Notes under the pieces: generated by a model
Told to the model about the DNA's origin: nothing
The model's database searches: none
What the model saw: only the letters and a program-made list of their open reading frames with translations
Made by a program: the position numbers and the translations under genes
Part shown: piece after piece, positions 9,075 through 17,925 of the stretch
Numbering within the stretch: position 1 is the first letter of the stretch
Layout: every line of letters begins with the position of its first letter
Source: Sporolactobacillus sp. STSJ-5
GTDB taxonomy: Bacteria; Bacillota; Bacilli; Bacillales; Sporolactobacillaceae
Length of the DNA: 64,000 nucleotides
NCBI RefSeq assembly: GCF_024385605.1
Contig: NZ_JANFOJ010000014.1
Location: 1-64,000, forward strand
Reading direction: 5' to 3'

Positions 9075-9195
9075 GTTCATTACTCCCGCAGGACGTGATG
9101 GCTTTCGCGTTGCGTACAGGACGTACTTTCAAAGGATGTGATGGCTTTCGCGTTGCATACAGGACGTATGCGTATTTAGCGAAAGCTCCTTTACA
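9075..9195 (+). repeat. Tandem hairpin repeat (GATGTGATGGCTTTCGCG type)
   Basis: Two tandem units share GTGATGGCTTTCGCGTTGC. The first lacks its 3' arm. The second folds as CTTTCGC (9145-9151) with GCGAAAG (9179-9185), and inside it GCATAC with GTATGC. A nearly identical unit stands at 45713-45772, also next to a copy of the larger repeat. Confidence 0.75.
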
Positions 9196-9240
9196 CGTGC
9201 GAAGGTTCCCTCATCTCACTTCAGTTTCATTAAACATTCT

Positions 9241-9550
9241 GGTCCTTCATTAAGTAATGAGCAAAATAAGCGGAATTTTTCCGCTTATATGCACCATGGG
9301 GCTTGTTTGGCGGGTAAATAAGGGTAATTTATCCGCTTATGTAAAGAAAAACCCTTCATTTTCACTTTTTTCGATTCGATAAGCGGAATTTCTCCGTCTA
9401 TTTAAGCTATTTTTTCGTTCATTTTCCAATTAAGCGGAGATTTTCCGTCTATTAATCAGATTAGTCTCTTAACCTGATCGCCCAACCGATAAGTGCGGAT
9501 TGGGAATCTGCATCTTATGATCATATCGTCGCACCAGCAAAGCAAAACGC
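9241..9550 (+). repeat. Intergenic repeat, copy B
   Basis: The copy begins GGTCCTTCATTAAGTAATGA and carries three short motifs of the type AAGCGGAATTTTTCCGCTTA, AAGCGGAATTTCTCCGTCTA and AAGCGGAGATTTTCCGTCTA. It then has the GATCGCCCAACC and CATCTTATGA blocks seen in the other copies. No open frame with a ribosome binding site crosses it. The copy ends at the sspE terminator. Confidence 0.85.
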
Positions 9551-9578
9551 CTTGTCCATTGTCTGGACAAGGCGTTTT
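9547..9578 (-). terminator. Terminator of sspE
   Basis: ACGCCTTGTCCA (9547-9558) pairs perfectly with TGGACAAGGCGT (9564-9575). T-runs lie on both sides, so it can stop transcription in either direction. Confidence 0.9.
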
Positions 9579-9593
9579 CCGTGCGTAAGGTGA

Positions 9594-9749
9594 TTACTGC
9601 TTATTTTGCTGCGACTTCTGGTTTTGCTGGCGAACTTCTTGTGCATTTGTTTCACTGCCATATTCGCCGCTGAACTGTCCGTTTTGAGATTGGGCATTTT
9701 GTTTCTTTACTTGTTCCGCATCTGTGCCCGCATTCATCTTCTTAGCCAT
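9594..9749 (-). CDS. sspE: Gamma-type small acid-soluble spore protein
   Basis: This 51-residue protein is rich in Q, N, G, S, A and K and low in hydrophobic residues. It has the two-part repeat of gamma SASP: AGTDAEQVKKQNAQSQ near the start and ETNAQEVRQQNQKSQQ near the end. Gamma SASP are amino-acid stores of the dormant spore, degraded at germination by the GPR protease; here GEYGSETNAQ resembles the GPR cleavage region. A strong GGAGGTGAT site precedes the ATG. In B. subtilis sspE lies in the same neighbourhood as mutY (yfhQ). It was too short to be flagged as a long open frame and identifies the organism as a spore-former. Confidence 0.93.
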   Translation of the reverse strand: MAKKMNAGTDAEQVKKQNAQSQNGQFSGEYGSETNAQEVRQQNQKSQQNKQ

Positions 9750-9794
9750 TGAGTATCACCTCCACCACACTACTCTAACCAAAAAGGTTAAATA

Positions 9795-10874
9795 TTATGT
9801 ATGAACGTGTCGATTATTTTTTATCCACTCAATCACTTTTTGGTGAGAAACCGGAAACGGGTAACTTTCAAGCTCGTCCAAGCCTGCCCAACGCTGCCGT
9901 TCCCTCAATTGATTATGAGCAGAACTTTTTCCTATGCGAAGAGTCAAATCCCATATTAGATGTGAGAAACGATGCATATATGAAAAAGTCTGTTCAGCAG
10001 GCGATACCTCGCAGCCGTATCGATCCTGAACATAGCTTTCTTGCTGCTCGCTGTCTTCATACTCGTCAAGCGCCATCATTGGAAATTGCCATAAACCGGC
10101 CAGCAATCCTTTATCAGGTCTGCGTTCAATCAGGTAGCGTCCCTGCTCATCTTGAATCAGCAGAACAGCATAATGCAGCAATCTTGGCTTGGCTTTTCCG
10201 CTTTTCACCGGATATTCCAGTTGTGCACCTTCATCATAAGCCAGACAATAGCGGTGAATCGGACATTCGGGGCAATCCGTGTTTTTCGGCCGACAGATCG
10301 TTGCACCAATATCCATAAGCGCTTGATTAAATGCCGCAGGCTCAGTTTCAATAATTAATTCACTCGCCAATTTTTCGAATTTCTTTCTTGTCTTTTGCTT
10401 GGCGATATCATCATCAATTAAGAATACTCGAGAAAGAACACGCATCAAATTTCCGTCGATTGCGGGCTCAGGTTCATTGTATGCAATACTGAGCAGAGCC
10501 GCGGCTGTGTAGGGTCCGATACCGGTAATGGATAATAATTCGTCTTTTTTGTTTGGGAGCGTGCCGTTATATTTCTCAACCACCTCACGGACGCCGTGCT
10601 GAAGATTGCGCGCACGTGAATAATAGCCAAGTCCTTCCCAGCATTTCAGAACCTCCTGCTCCGGTGCTTCGGCAAGTGCATCCGGCGTCGGAAAACGGCT
10701 GATAAATTGGTTATAATAAGGAATGACCGTGTTCACCTGTGTTTGTTGAAGCATCACTTCTGAAATCCAAATATAGTAAGGATTGTTTGTTTCTCGCCAG
10801 GGCAGCCTGCGCCCTTGACTGTGAAACCAATCCAGTAAGTCATGATTAAAGTGCTTGATTTCTTGGGCATTCAC
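9795..10874 (-). CDS. mutY: A/G-specific adenine glycosylase
   Basis: MutY removes adenine mispaired with 8-oxoguanine. The 359-residue protein has the glycosylase fold with catalytic E39 (WISEVMLQQTQV), the helix-hairpin-helix LLSITGIGPYTAAALL, catalytic D140 (AIDGNLMRV), and the four-cysteine 4Fe-4S cluster C194, C201, C204 and C210. A C-terminal Nudix-like domain (about 225-350) recognises the oxidised guanine. The start is a GTG at 10874 with AAAGG upstream. It is divergent from yfhP and upstream of sspE. Confidence 0.95.
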   Translation of the reverse strand: MNAQEIKHFNHDLLDWFHSQGRRLPWRETNNPYYIWISEVMLQQTQVNTVIPYYNQFISRFPTPDALAEAPEQEVLKCWEGLGYYSRARNLQHGVREVVEKYNGTLPNKKDELLSITGIGPYTAAALLSIAYNEPEPAIDGNLMRVLSRVFLIDDDIAKQKTRKKFEKLASELIIETEPAAFNQALMDIGATICRPKNTDCPECPIHRYCLAYDEGAQLEYPVKSGKAKPRLLHYAVLLIQDEQGRYLIERRPDKGLLAGLWQFPMMALDEYEDSEQQESYVQDRYGCEVSPAEQTFSYMHRFSHLIWDLTLRIGKSSAHNQLRERQRWAGLDELESYPFPVSHQKVIEWIKNNRHVHT

Positions 10875-11029
10875 TACGGTTCAACCTTTCTTATGTCATT
10901 TTCAATCAAAATTGCCATAAATATCCCTTTCATTATCCTTGATTTTGTGTGACAATGAAAGCAGATTCACTTGATCTTTGGTGCCATTGAAAAAAGAAGC
11001 TTTGTTCAAAAGGGAGGACAATCTTTTTC

Positions 11030-12019
11030 ATGGATACAGCGACACATATTGTTATGGGATTCGGGTTAGCCGGATTGGCAACACTCGATCCGCTCGTCGC
11101 CCAAAGTCCGCTGACTTATCAGGCGGTAATGATCGGCGTTGTAGCAGGTTCAGTAATTCCCGACATTGATACGGTTCTGAAATTAAAAGATAATGCTGCG
11201 TATATTCGCAATCATCGCGGCATGACACACTCGCTTCCGGCAACATTGCTTTGGCCATTCATTTTAGCAGCCATTATCCTTGCACTTGTTCCCGGTTCAA
11301 ACGCGAGCCAATTGCTGATATGGACGCTTGCTGCAGTTTCCATTCACGTCTTTGTTGATATTTTCAATGCGTATGGAACTCAGGCGGCGCGGCCGTTTAC
11401 GGAAAAATGGGTAGCGTTAGGAACAATCAACATATTCGACCCATTCATTTTCATCATGCATCTCATCGGTTTTGCCATTTGGCAGACCCTTGGACATCCG
11501 GGAATCACGTTCGTGATCATATACGCGACGATCTCTGTTTACTATGTCCTGCGAGGCTTTTACCACAAGTACATCATTAAGTATGTGAAAAGCCAATTGC
11601 CCGGATTAACTAAAGTTTATTTATCGCCGACCATGCGCTGGTCTCATTATCATTTGGCGGCGGAAAGCGAAGATTACTTTTATGTCGGCAAAGTGAACGG
11701 TAAAAAGCTGCATCTGATTGATCGCTTTGAACGGACGCCGATCGACTTTGACAATCAAATGATTAAAGCGGCAGCTGAAGATAAAAATGTGCGTGCTTTC
11801 CTTTCTTTCTCTCCGATCTATCACTGGTCAATGGCGCGTAGAAACGGTAGATACGTCATTCAGTTTACTGATCTGAGATATTATTCAAAAGGTACGTACC
11901 CATTTACTGCAACGGTATGGCTCGATAAACATTTATCTGTGCAAAGCTCATATACAGGTTGGGTATTCAGCGAACAAAAGCTGCGTAAGAAGCTTGTATT
12001 AGCACGTATGAATTCGTAA
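11030..12019 (+). CDS. yfhP: Membrane-bound metal-dependent hydrolase YfhP (DUF457)
   Basis: The 329-residue protein starts with the DUF457/YdjM-type signature: DTATHIVMG at residues 2-10, IPDIDTVL near 45, and NHRGMTHSL near 63-71. These supply the histidines and aspartates proposed to bind metal in this family. Membrane segments follow at about 75-180, then a soluble C-terminal domain. AGGGAGGAC precedes the ATG. It is next to mutY as in B. subtilis. The enzymatic activity is not established for this family to my knowledge. Confidence 0.85.
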   Translation: MDTATHIVMGFGLAGLATLDPLVAQSPLTYQAVMIGVVAGSVIPDIDTVLKLKDNAAYIRNHRGMTHSLPATLLWPFILAAIILALVPGSNASQLLIWTLAAVSIHVFVDIFNAYGTQAARPFTEKWVALGTINIFDPFIFIMHLIGFAIWQTLGHPGITFVIIYATISVYYVLRGFYHKYIIKYVKSQLPGLTKVYLSPTMRWSHYHLAAESEDYFYVGKVNGKKLHLIDRFERTPIDFDNQMIKAAAEDKNVRAFLSFSPIYHWSMARRNGRYVIQFTDLRYYSKGTYPFTATVWLDKHLSVQSSYTGWVFSEQKLRKKLVLARMNS

Positions 12020-12049
12020 TTCAAATCTATATTTGAGCAAATGAAACGA

Positions 12050-12087
12050 AAAGGGCATCCTCGATAACAGGATGCCCTTTTTTTATT
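12050..12087. terminator. Shared terminator between yfhP and recX
   Basis: AAAGGGCATCCT (12050-12061) pairs with AGGATGCCCTTT (12069-12080), followed by T on the plus side and preceded by A, so it serves both convergent genes. Confidence 0.9.
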
Positions 12088-12098
12088 GCATATCATTA

Positions 12099-12917
12099 TT
12101 ACTCATTAATGCCATGGATACGTTCGCTTAAGAACAAATTAATTGCGTCAAGCGGATAGCCTTTATGATATAAATAGTTCTTTACTTTCTGAGCGAACTC
12201 TCTTCCGGAGAATTTCTTGTATTTCTGCATAGCTTTCTCTGCCTGATGCGCCAAGGCATTTTTTTCATTTTCCTCAAGAAATTCCGTAATTTCACTAAGC
12301 ACCTGATCACTGATTTCTCGAGCATAGCCTCGCTGCATCAACAGTCTGGCAAGTACCAAACGTGCTTCCACTTTCGACTTCTTATTCTTGACCGAAGACG
12401 TCTGCTTTGCCAAGTATTTTCGCGCATGCTCGACCTGATCTTCAAGCGGAAACAGATCTTCAGACCTCGAGGCAATCTCTTGCGGAACCCCGGCCTGAAG
12501 CAGCTCCCTATAGATAAGCTGCGGTCCCTTCGTGGATGTTTGAATGCGCGTGCGTACAAATGAAGCAGCAAAAACCTCATCGTCAAGCAGCTTCTCATTT
12601 TTCAAACGCTGAACCGCATAGTTGATCTGCGGCTCACCAAACTCCTTTTTCTCCAAGTATTGCTTCATTTCAAACACACTGTGCATACGATAAGACAGGT
12701 AGCGGAGTGCTGCGTTATAGGCTAGAACACCCGATGCCTCGCTATGAAGGCGTCCCAACTGCTCCGGCGTTAATTCCAGCCCCTTGCGCAATTCCTCGCG
12801 TACGAGTACGTCTTCATGAATGTTCAGGCTTTTCTCGCTTCCGTCCTCTTCTGCAACATCCACAGAAAAAAAGCCGCGCTCTTTTTCGTTCGTTCGTATC
12901 CTGGTGATAATCGCCAT
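12099..12917 (-). CDS. recX: Regulatory protein RecX
   Basis: RecX modulates RecA filaments during recombination and the SOS response. The 272-residue helical protein consists of repeated three-helix units, recognisable in ALRYLSYRMHSVFEMKQYLEK, INYAVQRLKNEKLLDDEVFA and the later units. The Bacillus form is long (about 264), as here. GGAGGATTGAT lies ahead of the ATG at 12917. It is convergent with yfhP. Confidence 0.92.
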   Translation of the reverse strand: MAIITRIRTNEKERGFFSVDVAEEDGSEKSLNIHEDVLVREELRKGLELTPEQLGRLHSEASGVLAYNAALRYLSYRMHSVFEMKQYLEKKEFGEPQINYAVQRLKNEKLLDDEVFAASFVRTRIQTSTKGPQLIYRELLQAGVPQEIASRSEDLFPLEDQVEHARKYLAKQTSSVKNKKSKVEARLVLARLLMQRGYAREISDQVLSEITEFLEENEKNALAHQAEKAMQKYKKFSGREFAQKVKNYLYHKGYPLDAINLFLSERIHGINE

Positions 12918-13062
12918 CGATCGATCAATCCTCCAGCACTTTTATTAAAATAATAGCATAAACAACTTTCTGTGCAATATAAATCGCCTCATACCTTCTA
13001 AAAATTTACCGACGGTCACGTTAAAAAGCAAATGGAAGGATGCATCCTTAGATCCATTATAT

Positions 13063-14133
13063 TTAATGGCTCATTTTAAATTCAAGAAATAATTCGTTGA
13101 TGCGCGCGTTAACCGGCTTGCTGAAATTTTCATACACCTCAAGACGGTCCGTCAGCTTCTTATCAGGGTAGAAGCGTTTATCATCCTTTATTTCTTTGGG
13201 AAGATAACGCATTGCCGCACGGTTTGGGGTGGCATAGCCGACGTATTCCGCATTCTTAGCAGCGTTTTTGGGGTCAAGCATGAAATTAATAAACTGCTCG
13301 GCACCCTTCTTATTCGTCGCACCCTTCGGAATGGCCATGTTGTCAAACCATACATTAGATCCTTCCTTTGGAATAACATAGGTCAATTCCGGATTTTCAT
13401 CCATAATCTCTACGGCATCTCCGGACCAGAGGACCCCGATGGCTGCTTCTCGTCTCGGCAAAAGCAATTTATTCTCATCGCCGACAATTGCTTTAATGTT
13501 CGGCTTCAATTTTTTCAGCTTTTGCAACGTCTGTTCCAAATGCTTTTTATTGGTATCATTCAATGAATAATGCAGACTGTTTAATCCCATTCCCACGATT
13601 TCCCGCGCGCTGTCGACGAGCAAAATTTGATTTTTATACTTTTTATCCCACAGATCGTTCCAGCTCGTGATCTTGCTGCCGCCAAGCATTTTGGGATTGT
13701 AGACAATCCCCACCGTACCCCAGAAATAAGGGACTGAATAATGATTGTTTGGATCAAAAGACAGATTTAAAAAACGCGAATCAATATTTTTTAAATTCGG
13801 CACATTTTTGGCATTAATCGGCAGAAGTAGATGCTCATCACGCATTTTGCTGATCATGTAATCAGACGGAACAATAAGATCAAATGAAGTGCCGCCTTGT
13901 TGAATTTTCGTCAGCATCGCTTCATTAGAATCAAAGGTTTGATAGATGACGCGATAGCCGTACTGTTTTTCAAATTTCGTGATCAGCGTCGGATCAATAT
14001 AATCGCCCCAGTTATAGATCGTCAACGTCTTGGAATCGGCCTTCGTTGTCGACCCGGTCAGCCGCGCAGAAACAAGCGCCAGAGCGAGAACCATGACTAG
14101 GACCGCGGTAAGCATAACAACCAGCTTTTTCAT
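13063..14133 (-). CDS. potD: Spermidine/putrescine-binding protein PotD
   Basis: This is the substrate-binding component of the polyamine importer. Of its 356 residues, 1-25 form a hydrophobic export signal; the mature part carries the PotD opening TLTIYNWGDYIDP, DSNEAMLTKIQQGG and DLIVPSDYM. The signal has no lipobox cysteine (ALALVSARLTG), so it is probably held by an uncleaved membrane anchor, not a lipid. Its ATG overlaps the potC stop (ATGA), making it the last gene of xre-potABCD. No clear terminator is seen after it. Confidence 0.93.
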   Translation of the reverse strand: MKKLVVMLTAVLVMVLALALVSARLTGSTTKADSKTLTIYNWGDYIDPTLITKFEKQYGYRVIYQTFDSNEAMLTKIQQGGTSFDLIVPSDYMISKMRDEHLLLPINAKNVPNLKNIDSRFLNLSFDPNNHYSVPYFWGTVGIVYNPKMLGGSKITSWNDLWDKKYKNQILLVDSAREIVGMGLNSLHYSLNDTNKKHLEQTLQKLKKLKPNIKAIVGDENKLLLPRREAAIGVLWSGDAVEIMDENPELTYVIPKEGSNVWFDNMAIPKGATNKKGAEQFINFMLDPKNAAKNAEYVGYATPNRAAMRYLPKEIKDDKRFYPDKKLTDRLEVYENFSKPVNARINELFLEFKMSH

Positions 14134-14951
14134 GCGTCCTCACCTCCGGGAAGATGCTTCACTTTTCCCATCCCGCGGCTTGAGAAATAATAAACCAGCA
14201 CAATGGCAAGGGTAATCAGAAAAATGAGTGTCGAGAGCGCATTGATCGACATTGAGATGCCTTGACGCGCTCGTGAATAGATTTCAACAGACAATGTTGA
14301 AAATCCATTGCCGGTGACAAAGAATGTAACGGCAAAATCATCGAGAGAATACGTGAGTGCCATAAAGAATCCGGCGAAGATGCCCGGCGTAATAAACGGA
14401 ATAACCACCTTTAACAACACATCCAGCCTTTTCGCACCGAGATCACGCGCAGCATCAATCAGTGTGGGACTCATTTCCTGAAGCTTAGGTAGAACCATCA
14501 GCACAACGATGGGTACACTGAAGGCGATATGCGCGAGCAGCACCGAGATAAAGCCAAGCTTGATGCCGATCAGTGTAAAAAGGATAAGGAATGAAGCGCC
14601 AATAATAACGTCCGGACTCACCATCAAAATATTATTTAATGAAAGCAGCATGTTCTTGTATTGACGTCGCTTCGTCAAATAGATCGCCAAGGCACCGAAA
14701 ACACCGAGCACGGTCGAAAGCACTGAGGACAGCAGAGCTACGATCACCGTATCGATGACAATCACAATTAACCGTTTATCGGAGAACACTTCTTTATACC
14801 AATCAAAAGTGAAGCCTGTAAAATGTGTCATGTTCCCGGCCTTATTGAACGAGTAAAACATAAGATAAAAAATGGGCAGATAGAGCACAGCAAAGACGCA
14901 AAGGAGGTAAATGGTTGACCAAGTTCTTTTTTTCACCACCGCTTCAGCCAC
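14130..14951 (-). CDS. potC: Polyamine ABC transporter permease PotC
   Basis: The 273-residue inner-membrane permease has six hydrophobic segments and the EAA loop LIDAARDLGAKRLDVLLKVV at about 160-180, which contacts the ATPase. The start is a GTG at 14951 inside the end of potB; a later in-frame GTG is also possible. It pairs with PotB to form the channel. Confidence 0.93.
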   Translation of the reverse strand: MAEAVVKKRTWSTIYLLCVFAVLYLPIFYLMFYSFNKAGNMTHFTGFTFDWYKEVFSDKRLIVIVIDTVIVALLSSVLSTVLGVFGALAIYLTKRRQYKNMLLSLNNILMVSPDVIIGASFLILFTLIGIKLGFISVLLAHIAFSVPIVVLMVLPKLQEMSPTLIDAARDLGAKRLDVLLKVVIPFITPGIFAGFFMALTYSLDDFAVTFFVTGNGFSTLSVEIYSRARQGISMSINALSTLIFLITLAIVLVYYFSSRGMGKVKHLPGGEDA

Positions 14952-15736
14952 CCCTTTCCCATCAGTGCCATAACGACGATCATGGCTAGAATCAAAAAGA
15001 CAGCAATCGTCGCGCCCATTCCCCAGTCCTGCGTGACAAGAAAATGTTCCTCAATCGCCGTCCCAAGTGTAATCACACGATTACCGGCAATCAGACGCGT
15101 CAGCATAAACAGAGACAGCGCAGGGATAAATACAGCTTGGACGCCGGATTTGACGCCTTCAAGTGTAAGAGGAAAAATGACACGCCGAAAGGTTGCCCAA
15201 GCAGATGCGCCTAAATCATAAGCTGCTTCAACAAAGCTGTTGTTCAGCTTTTCGAGGCTGTTGTATATAGGCAGAATCATAAAAGGAATAAATAAATACA
15301 CCGAAACAAAAACAAAACTGAAGCCTGTAAACAGAATCTGCTTACGTCCGATGCCAGACAATGCCAACAGTGTATCCACAGGGCCATAGGTACTGAGCAA
15401 TCCGATGAAGGCATATGCTTTCAATAGGACATTAATCCAAGTCGGCAGGATGATGAGCATAAGCCACAGCCTGCGATTTTTCATTTTTGTTAGCAAATAA
15501 GCAGTCGGATAGGCAATCAATAAAGTAAAGAAGGTGATTAAACATGCATAGCCAATCGAGCTGACTGTCATCCTTAAATAAATTGGTGTAAAGAACCGCA
15601 CATAATTTTCAAAAGAAAAATGTCCCTGTATGTCAAAAAAAGAATAGTATAAGACCATCGCCAAAGGCGCAATGACAAAAAGACCGATCCACAAAACGTA
15701 AGGGATAAGATAGGTGTTCGTCAGTTTTTTAGTCAT
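14933..15736 (-). CDS. potB: Polyamine ABC transporter permease PotB
   Basis: The 267-residue permease has about six membrane spans and an EAA loop ([20 protein letters not shown]). I take the ATG at 15736, which lies within the potA stop region (ATGACTAA) with GAGGGTG six bases upstream. The open frame extends 36 codons further into potA, but that extension is out-of-frame potA sequence. Overlaps on both sides indicate tight translational coupling. Confidence 0.93.
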   Translation of the reverse strand: MTKKLTNTYLIPYVLWIGLFVIAPLAMVLYYSFFDIQGHFSFENYVRFFTPIYLRMTVSSIGYACLITFFTLLIAYPTAYLLTKMKNRRLWLMLIILPTWINVLLKAYAFIGLLSTYGPVDTLLALSGIGRKQILFTGFSFVFVSVYLFIPFMILPIYNSLEKLNNSFVEAAYDLGASAWATFRRVIFPLTLEGVKSGVQAVFIPALSLFMLTRLIAGNRVITLGTAIEEHFLVTQDWGMGATIAVFLILAMIVVMALMGKGWLKRW

Positions 15737-16829
15737 GATCGGCACCCTCATAGCTTTCCAGGCGTCGATCAAAGTCCTCTTCGGTCTCGCCATGACGCAT
15801 GACGTGAATCGCTTCAGGTTCAAAAAAAAGACCGATTGCTTCACCGATTTGCGCGCTCTTCGTCGAATGAATCATCCACGAATTTCCATCCGCATCCTTA
15901 CCGATCATTTCATAATGTACGCCTCTGAATAACTGAGACTCTACGCGTACCTGCAGCATCCCTTCTCCCTGCGGCTTCAGCTCCAAATCCTCAGGTCGGA
16001 TCACGATTTCTACAGACTCCATTTCATCAAAGCCCTGATCGACGCAATCAAAGGTTTTACCTGCAAAGGAGACGACACGATCCCTCAGCATCGTGCCGGG
16101 AATGATGTTGGATTCGCCGATAAAGTCGGCAACAAAACGGTTGATCGGTTCGTCATAAATCGAGCGCGGCGAACCACTCTGCTCAATTTTCCCCTGATTC
16201 AGGACAAAGATCTCATCAGACATTGCCAGTGCTTCCTCTTGGTCATGCGTTACGAAAATAAACGTTATGCCAAGTCGGCGCTGCAGCTGGCGGAGTTCAA
16301 CCTGCATTGCAGTCCTTAGCTTAAGATCCAAAGCGGACAGGGGCTCGTCCAGCAGAAGCACCTGTGGACGATTGACAATGGCACGTGCAATCGCAACCCG
16401 TTGTTTCTGTCCGCCAGACAGATCGGCAATTTCGCGATTCTGGTAACCATCCAGATTGACGAAATGCAGTGCTTCTTTCACTCTTGGCTCAATTTCTTTA
16501 TTTGCTAATTTATTTATTCGCAAGCCAAACGCCACATTTTCAAAAACGTTCAGATGCGGGAACAGTGCGTAATCCTGAAATACAGTATTAACTTGACGCT
16601 TATTTGGTGGAATTTTATTGACCAACTGCCCGTCAAAGGTAATGGTTCCTTCACTCGGCTCCAGAAATCCGGCAATTAAGCGTAAAATGGTTGTTTTTCC
16701 ACACCCGGACGGACCAAGCAACGTATAGAATTTACCCCGTTCAATTTCAAAATTAATGTCTCTTAAAATGGTTTCCCCGTCAAATCGTTTGGCAACATGG
16801 TCAAACTGAATGATTGTCTTTTCTGTCAT
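15729..16829 (-). CDS. potA: Polyamine ABC transporter ATPase PotA
   Basis: This is the energising subunit of the importer. It has Walker A ([17 protein letters not shown]), the Q-loop, the signature [14 protein letters not shown], Walker B ([12 protein letters not shown]) and the switch histidine ([12 protein letters not shown]). A C-terminal TOBE domain (about 275-365) follows. The ATG at 16829 has CCGGAG upstream. The frame from 16883 adds 18 residues that do not look conserved. Confidence 0.95.
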   Translation of the reverse strand: MTEKTIIQFDHVAKRFDGETILRDINFEIERGKFYTLLGPSGCGKTTILRLIAGFLEPSEGTITFDGQLVNKIPPNKRQVNTVFQDYALFPHLNVFENVAFGLRINKLANKEIEPRVKEALHFVNLDGYQNREIADLSGGQKQRVAIARAIVNRPQVLLLDEPLSALDLKLRTAMQVELRQLQRRLGITFIFVTHDQEEALAMSDEIFVLNQGKIEQSGSPRSIYDEPINRFVADFIGESNIIPGTMLRDRVVSFAGKTFDCVDQGFDEMESVEIVIRPEDLELKPQGEGMLQVRVESQLFRGVHYEMIGKDADGNSWMIHSTKSAQIGEAIGLFFEPEAIHVMRHGETEEDFDRRLESYEGADHD

Positions 16830-16951
16830 CGGATCTCCGGCGCTGTACCTGCTATGGCACCTGCCTTGCCACATCCTTCCCACTCCATGTCTTTTTTCTT
16901 ATGTTGATGTTACATGCTGTTAAACAGCACAATCTCTTAAGTCGGCTCTTC

Positions 16952-17494
16952 TTATAAATAAGATTCAGTCGCAACCAAAAGCACTTTTGCAGACTCATTG
17001 CCCTCATTAATCAGCTGATGCTCTTCAGATGCATGATAGTAAACCGAATCGCCTGTTTTCGCATGGTAGCGTTTCTTCCCAAGACGGACGGTGATCGACC
17101 CGGACAGTACATAGAGAAAGGTCTCTGCGGGAGACGGCTCGAATGTTTTGAATGCTCCGCGTCTCTCTAACTGCAAAAGGATCGGCTCCATCTCTTTCTC
17201 ATTAGATTCGGGAACAAGCCAGCGAAGCTGATAACCCAGTTGTGCATCGGAAAATTCAGTTTGATCCTGCTGCTGATAAATCACTTTTTGCGCAAAGGTC
17301 TGATCATCAAAAAAAGATTTCGGATCGCAGCCAAGCACTTCCAAGAGATCAAAAAAGGTTTCTATAGAAGGTGAACTTAAATCATTTTCAATTTGCGATA
17401 TGTAGCCTTTCGTCAGATCCGTCCGTTCCGCAAGTTCTTCTTGCGTCAGGCCGCTCTTAAGGCGCAAATTTTTGATCTTCCCGCCGATCAGCAC
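16952..17494 (-). CDS. XRE-cupin transcriptional regulator of the pot operon
   Basis: The 180-residue regulator has an N-terminal XRE helix-turn-helix (residues 6-60: KSGLTQEELAERTDLTKGYISQIE) and a C-terminal cupin fold (about 105-178: FLYVLSGSITVRLGKKRYH). This is the PuuR/YdcN-like architecture often found as the first gene of potABCD operons, where it probably senses polyamine or a related metabolite. The start is a GTG with GTGGGGG ahead of it. It lies 122 bases upstream of potA on the same strand. The ligand is inferred from context. Confidence 0.88.
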   Translation of the reverse strand: MLIGGKIKNLRLKSGLTQEELAERTDLTKGYISQIENDLSSPSIETFFDLLEVLGCDPKSFFDDQTFAQKVIYQQQDQTEFSDAQLGYQLRWLVPESNEKEMEPILLQLERRGAFKTFEPSPAETFLYVLSGSITVRLGKKRYHAKTGDSVYYHASEEHQLINEGNESAKVLLVATESYL

Positions 17495-17681
17495 CGACAG
17501 CCCCCACTTTCGTAAGTTTACTATTTATATACACTGAGTTTAATAAAACAAATTTATTATAAATGTTTCCTAAAAAAATACAATGTATTTCTTGAAGATC
17601 GTAATTTGTCGAAATCAAGACTGTTTAAGTTCTATTTTTCAGACTTTGTGAGAACACAAGAAGTGAAAATGTCAATAACTT

Positions 17682-17849
17682 TGTGGATATGTGGATAACT
17701 ATGATTTACCCTTTATTAACGCTAAGTAAAAATGTGCATGATTTTGTTAATATTTATCCTCTTTTTTGTGGATTATGTGGACAATCATGTTTAAATGCTT
17801 ACTATTGTGGTTTTTTTATTGTCAAGTCTGTGGATAAACTTGTGGATAC
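17682..17849 (+). promoter_or_regulatory. Cluster of DnaA-box-like 9-mers
   Basis: Six copies of TGTGGATAA or near variants (complement of TTATCCACA) lie in one orientation within 168 bases: 17682 (TGTGGATAT), 17690 (exact), 17767 (TGTGGATTA), 17776 (TGTGGACAA), 17829 (exact) and 17841 (TGTGGATAC). They come as three pairs. The region is AT-rich and non-coding, between the pot regulator and pdaA. DnaA-box clusters away from the origin are known in B. subtilis. No dnaA or dnaN gene is nearby. Confidence 0.6.
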
Positions 17850-17878
17850 TGTTCTTAACTTTTTTCGAGCTTTTTTTC

Positions 17879-17915
17879 AAAAAAAATACCTCGGATCCCA
17901 AATAGGATTGAGGTA
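17879..17915 (-). terminator. Terminator of pdaA
   Basis: On the minus strand ATACCTCAATCC pairs with GGATCCGAGGTAT around a short loop and runs into TTTTTTTT. Confidence 0.75.
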
Positions 17916-17925
17916 TGCACAAAAC

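Noticed and set aside
14933-15844. Longer potB with a 36-residue extension
   Set aside because: The extension overlaps potA and is not conserved; ATG at 15736 has a proper site within the potA stop.
17495-17925. Replication origin
   Set aside because: DnaA-like boxes are present, but dnaA, dnaN or other origin genes and a clear unwinding element were not found.
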